In this document: piece after piece, positions 6,001-8,100 of the stretch
How the letters are laid out: each line of letters starts with the position of its first letter
How positions within the stretch are numbered: position 1 is the first letter of the stretch
Assembly: GCA_013151585.1 (NCBI GenBank)
Contig: JAADHY010000661.1
Location: 1 to 8,100 of the forward strand
From: Planctomycetota bacterium
GTDB taxonomy: Bacteria; Planctomycetota; Planctomycetia; Planctomycetales; Planctomycetaceae
Length of the DNA stretch: 8,100 nucleotides
Reading direction: 5' to 3'
The notes under the pieces: model-generated
Told to the model about the DNA's origin: nothing
Database searches by the model: none
Seen by the model: only the letters and a program-made list of their open reading frames with translations
Position numbers and translations under genes: made by a program

Positions 6001-7314
6001 TCACTCGGCAGCGACGACCAAGGCGCTGGCTTGGCCAAGCTGAGTCACATTCACATTCAGCACAGTTTTCGTGGTTGCCGGCTGCGGCGCGCCCGTCACG
6101 ACGGCCAGGGGGCACTCGGGGTCGGGTTCCTCGAAATTGAGCGTCGGCGGCACGACGCCGTGTTGGAATCCCAGTAGCGAGGCGGCCAGTTCCAGCGGGC
6201 CGCAACCCGCTCCGGAATTGCCGGTGTAGCTTTTCAACGACGTGACGGGAATCTGATCCGCCCGAGCGCCGAAGACGTCGCGAATGGCGAGCGCCTCGTC
6301 CCGGTCGCCCCGCCGCGACCCCGTTCCGTGGGCATGGATGTGGCCGATGTCGGCGGGTGACAAGCCGGCATCCTCCAATGCCATACGCATGGCGTTCGCC
6401 AGCGCTTGCCTTACCTTCGGGACGACGTCGCGGTCACGTACACAGGAACCGCCGGACCCGAGCACGGTGCCGTAAATCGTCGCGCCCCGACTGCGCGCGT
6501 GCGACTCCTCTTCGAAAATCAGCGAGCAGGCGGCCTCTCCGACGACCTGCCCGGTGCGATTCTTGTCGAAGGGGCGGCACCACCGTTCGGGGGGCTCTTG
6601 ACTGTCGGCCAAGTCGTCCCACAGGGCAGAATGTAAACATTTGACTTCGTGAATCCACGCGCCGGTCGATCCGGCGATCATCACGTCGGCGCAGCCTCGT
6701 TGGATTACCCGAGCGGCCTCCCCCATCGCCAAGTTGCCGGACGCTTCCGCGTGGGTCAGCGAATTGCTCGGACCCTGTGCGTCCGCCATGATGGCGATGT
6801 GACAGGCGGGCATGTTTGGCAAGTATTTGAGCAGCCAAAGGGGCTCGAGGCGGGGCATCCCTTCGGGGCCCCACTTTTCGTAGACGAAGCGACCAGTTTG
6901 TTCGTCGACGCACGCACGACAGGCTTCTTTCAGTGTTTCGACGGGGCTAAACATTTGATTGGCCCCAAAATCAACCCCCAAACGCGTGCGGTCGATCTGC
7001 TGCAACTCCAAACCGCTCGACTCCAGCGCCAACACAGCCGAAGCTACGCCAAGCTGGATTTCGCGGCACATGACTTTCAGACTTTTTCGTTGAGCCTTCA
7101 AGTACGTTTTGCGCGCCGTCGACTCGGTAAACTCTTTGATTTCGCCCGCGATATTGCCGGGAACCGCCGTGTGCGCGATTTGCTCGATGCGAGCGATCCC
7201 GCTGCGCCCCTCGGCAATACTTTGCCAAAAGGCGTCGCAGCCAATCCCGATCGGGCTCAGAATGCCGATACCCGTCACAACGACGCGTCTGTCGCCTTTT
7301 CCTGTCTCGCTCAT
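6001..7314 (-). CDS. FabF-type ketosynthase homologue with altered active site (chain-length-factor-like or decarboxylase-like)
   Basis: This encodes 437 residues, slightly longer than the usual ~410 of FabF. The thiolase-fold ketosynthase signature is present throughout: RVVVTGIGILSPIG (10-23), AARVIQRGCADVMIAGSTG (200-218), RPFDKNRTGQVVGEAA (247-262), HAHGTGSRRGDRDE (327-340) and GVVPPTLNFEEPDPECPL (386-403). Against E. coli FabF the nucleophile motif TACTSG reads THAEASG, so catalytic Cys is Glu190. The first His is kept (His329) and the Lys is kept (Lys361), but the second His is Asn366 (KSYTGNSGAG). The FGFGG gate loop becomes VTQLG (423-427). Condensation by Cys-His-His chemistry is therefore not expected. 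Chain-length factors (KS-beta) and KSQ domains carry Gln at the Cys position; here it is Glu. A partner ketosynthase or acyl carrier protein is not visible in the window. The start ATG has only a weak GAGG 11 bases upstream. The protein is cytosolic. Confidence 0.93.
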   Translation of the reverse strand: MSETGKGDRRVVVTGIGILSPIGIGCDAFWQSIAEGRSGIARIEQIAHTAVPGNIAGEIKEFTESTARKTYLKAQRKSLKVMCREIQLGVASAVLALESSGLELQQIDRTRLGVDFGANQMFSPVETLKEACRACVDEQTGRFVYEKWGPEGMPRLEPLWLLKYLPNMPACHIAIMADAQGPSNSLTHAEASGNLAMGEAARVIQRGCADVMIAGSTGAWIHEVKCLHSALWDDLADSQEPPERWCRPFDKNRTGQVVGEAACSLIFEEESHARSRGATIYGTVLGSGGSCVRDRDVVPKVRQALANAMRMALEDAGLSPADIGHIHAHGTGSRRGDRDEALAIRDVFGARADQIPVTSLKSYTGNSGAGCGPLELAASLLGFQHGVVPPTLNFEEPDPECPLAVVTGAPQPATTKTVLNVNVTQLGQASALVVAAE

Positions 7315-7356
7315 CCGTTCGATGCCTCACGCCTTCGCCGCACGGCGGCTGAATCA

Positions 7357-7530
7357 CTACTCGTCGTCCTCTCCGGCCGCACACGCGGCCTGCGGTGCCG
7401 AGCCGCCGATCGTCGGACCGGGCAGCCGACGTAACGGTTTCCGGCCAAACCACTTGACCTCCGCTCGCCCTTCGCCCGGAAGACGATCGTTCCAGAATCT
7501 TGGTTCGCTTCCCCAGCGCAAACCGGCCAC
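7357..7530 (-). CDS. Possible small protein upstream of the ketosynthase homologue (uncertain)
   Basis: This is a 57-residue reading with a GTG start at 7530, ending 42 bases before the ketosynthase start. The residues look protein-like: Trp, Arg and Gly mixed, GSEPRFWND, a VKWFGRKPLRRLPGP stretch, and a C-terminal EDDE. The frame stays open upstream to 7728, and includes a hydrophobic stretch, GGFLFAIANFYG (7590-7555), but has no ATG, GTG or TTG there. An ATT at 7572 follows a GGAGGA (7585-7590) by 12 bases. Either the start is unusual or the gene is degraded. The alternative frame 7311-7577 (TTG start 7 bases after the same GGAGGA) overlaps the ketosynthase ATG by ATGA but reads as Arg-rich and unlikely. 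Confidence 0.25.
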   Translation of the reverse strand: MAGLRWGSEPRFWNDRLPGEGRAEVKWFGRKPLRRLPGPTIGGSAPQAACAAGEDDE

Positions 7531-7609
7531 TCCCCACTCGCTCCGGCGAAGAGCCCCGTAAAAGTTTGCAATAGCAAAGAGAAATCCTCCAAGAAATGCA
7601 AGTCTCGCT

Positions 7610-7804
7610 CTACGGAATCGGCAGAAATGACGTCTCGAATGCCTCGGGCGGAATTTTCGCGGGCGGAATTGCGGCAGTGGCCGGCAAATCTCCCTCTTTA
7701 TAGATGTCTGTGAATCTGGGCTCGCCAGCTACCCAAAATTGAAAACACGACCTACAACCGTCACGACCCGCACGATCCTCGCAAACCGGGCGCCGCCGAA
7801 GCAC
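7610..7804 (-). CDS. Possible short gene or gene remnant (uncertain)
   Basis: This 64-residue reading has a GTG start at 7804 and no clear ribosome binding site. The N-terminal 18 residues are Arg/Cys-rich and look random. The C-terminal part from about residue 22 (FQFWVAGEPRFTDIYKEGD, then a Pro/Ala-rich run ending FLPIP) looks more like real protein. It ends just upstream of the other doubtful frame at 7357-7530. It could be the end of a decayed gene. No homology is recognised. Confidence 0.18.
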   Translation of the reverse strand: MLRRRPVCEDRAGRDGCRSCFQFWVAGEPRFTDIYKEGDLPATAAIPPAKIPPEAFETSFLPIP

Positions 7805-8100
7805 GTCCGATTCGATTGGTTGTCCGTGTGAACCGCGTGGAACCGATTATTCCTCTGAACGCATTTGGAAGGAGTCCGGCAAGTTGAGCGCGGCGGCCCA
7901 ATCCGGCGGAAACCTTGCCCGAGGAGAATCGAGGCCGCGCGTTCCCGGCTGATGATGATTCGGAATGGAGCACGAATCTCGGCGGGACGCGGAAATGGAT
8001 CGGTGATGGTCGTCTTGGCTTTAATCGGGCACTTTCGGCCCGGTCGCATGCACGCGTGGTGTCGCGCCGCCCGGGGAATTCTCATCTCGGCGGAGATCCC
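7805..8100. other. Unassigned stretch with no convincing gene
   Basis: The sequence is GC-rich with several overlapping short frames: minus 7729-8085 and 7761-7973, and a plus frame from ATG 7952 that runs off the window end. None has a good ribosome site with a protein-like composition. The plus frame from 7952 includes a hydrophobic run (VMVVLALIG) and might be the beginning of a gene that lies mostly beyond the window. No RNA gene or strong repeat is seen. Confidence 0.45.

Noticed and set aside
6649..7434. Plus-strand 261-residue frame antisense to the ketosynthase gene
   Set aside because: No ribosome site, no domain, and the opposite frame is a clear ketosynthase homologue.
7311..7601. 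Minus-strand 96-residue frame overlapping the ketosynthase start by ATGA
   Set aside because: The coupling geometry and a GGAGGA are attractive, but the C-terminal half is an Arg/Ser-rich string typical of a wrong frame. Kept only as a note in a finding.
7952..8100. Plus-strand frame running off the window end with a short hydrophobic run
   Set aside because: No ribosome site close to the ATG and only about 49 codons visible; cannot be supported as a gene from this window.

Overview
The window is GC-rich bacterial chromosomal DNA. It probably comes from a planctomycete (Pirellulales-like), although no marker gene is present and this is an inference. The clues are small lineage-restricted-looking proteins, a membrane-anchored propeller plus PHP/DUF3604 protein, a Tat-exported sugar isomerase-like TIM barrel and a divergent FabF-like protein. 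I see no rRNA, tRNA, CRISPR array or insertion sequence.

Layout. At 87-449 (minus) a small gene encodes a 120-residue protein whose last 86 residues are almost all Asp/Glu with Phe/Leu spaced between them; part of it is a 39-bp tandem repeat. A 339-bp divergent intergenic region carries a good minus-strand promoter candidate whose spacer is filled by a palindrome. It is followed by a plus-strand pair, a 117-residue protein at 789-1142 with a strong Shine-Dalgarno and a GTG start, and a 201-residue membrane-anchored NTF2-like protein at 1169-1774. Converging on that pair is a large minus-strand gene at 1808-4531 (907 residues) with one N-terminal membrane helix, sialidase/TolB-like repeats and a PHP-type metal-binding domain. 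Divergent from it, across 429 bp, is a Tat-signal sugar isomerase/epimerase-like gene at 4961-5896 (plus). This converges on a FabF-type ketosynthase homologue at 6001-7314 (minus), with a small hairpin between the two.

The ketosynthase homologue is the most notable gene. Its overall fold signature is clear, but the nucleophilic Cys is Glu, the second catalytic His is Asn and the FGFGG gate is lost. That pattern resembles chain-length factors or KSQ-type decarboxylating enzymes rather than a condensing enzyme.

The last ~790 bp (7315-8100) holds no gene I can assign with confidence. Two short minus-strand reading frames there look partly protein-like and are listed at low confidence. Apart from the 789/1169 pair, the genes do not form one obvious pathway. 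The two exported or membrane-anchored proteins flanking the 4532-4960 region may share regulation.
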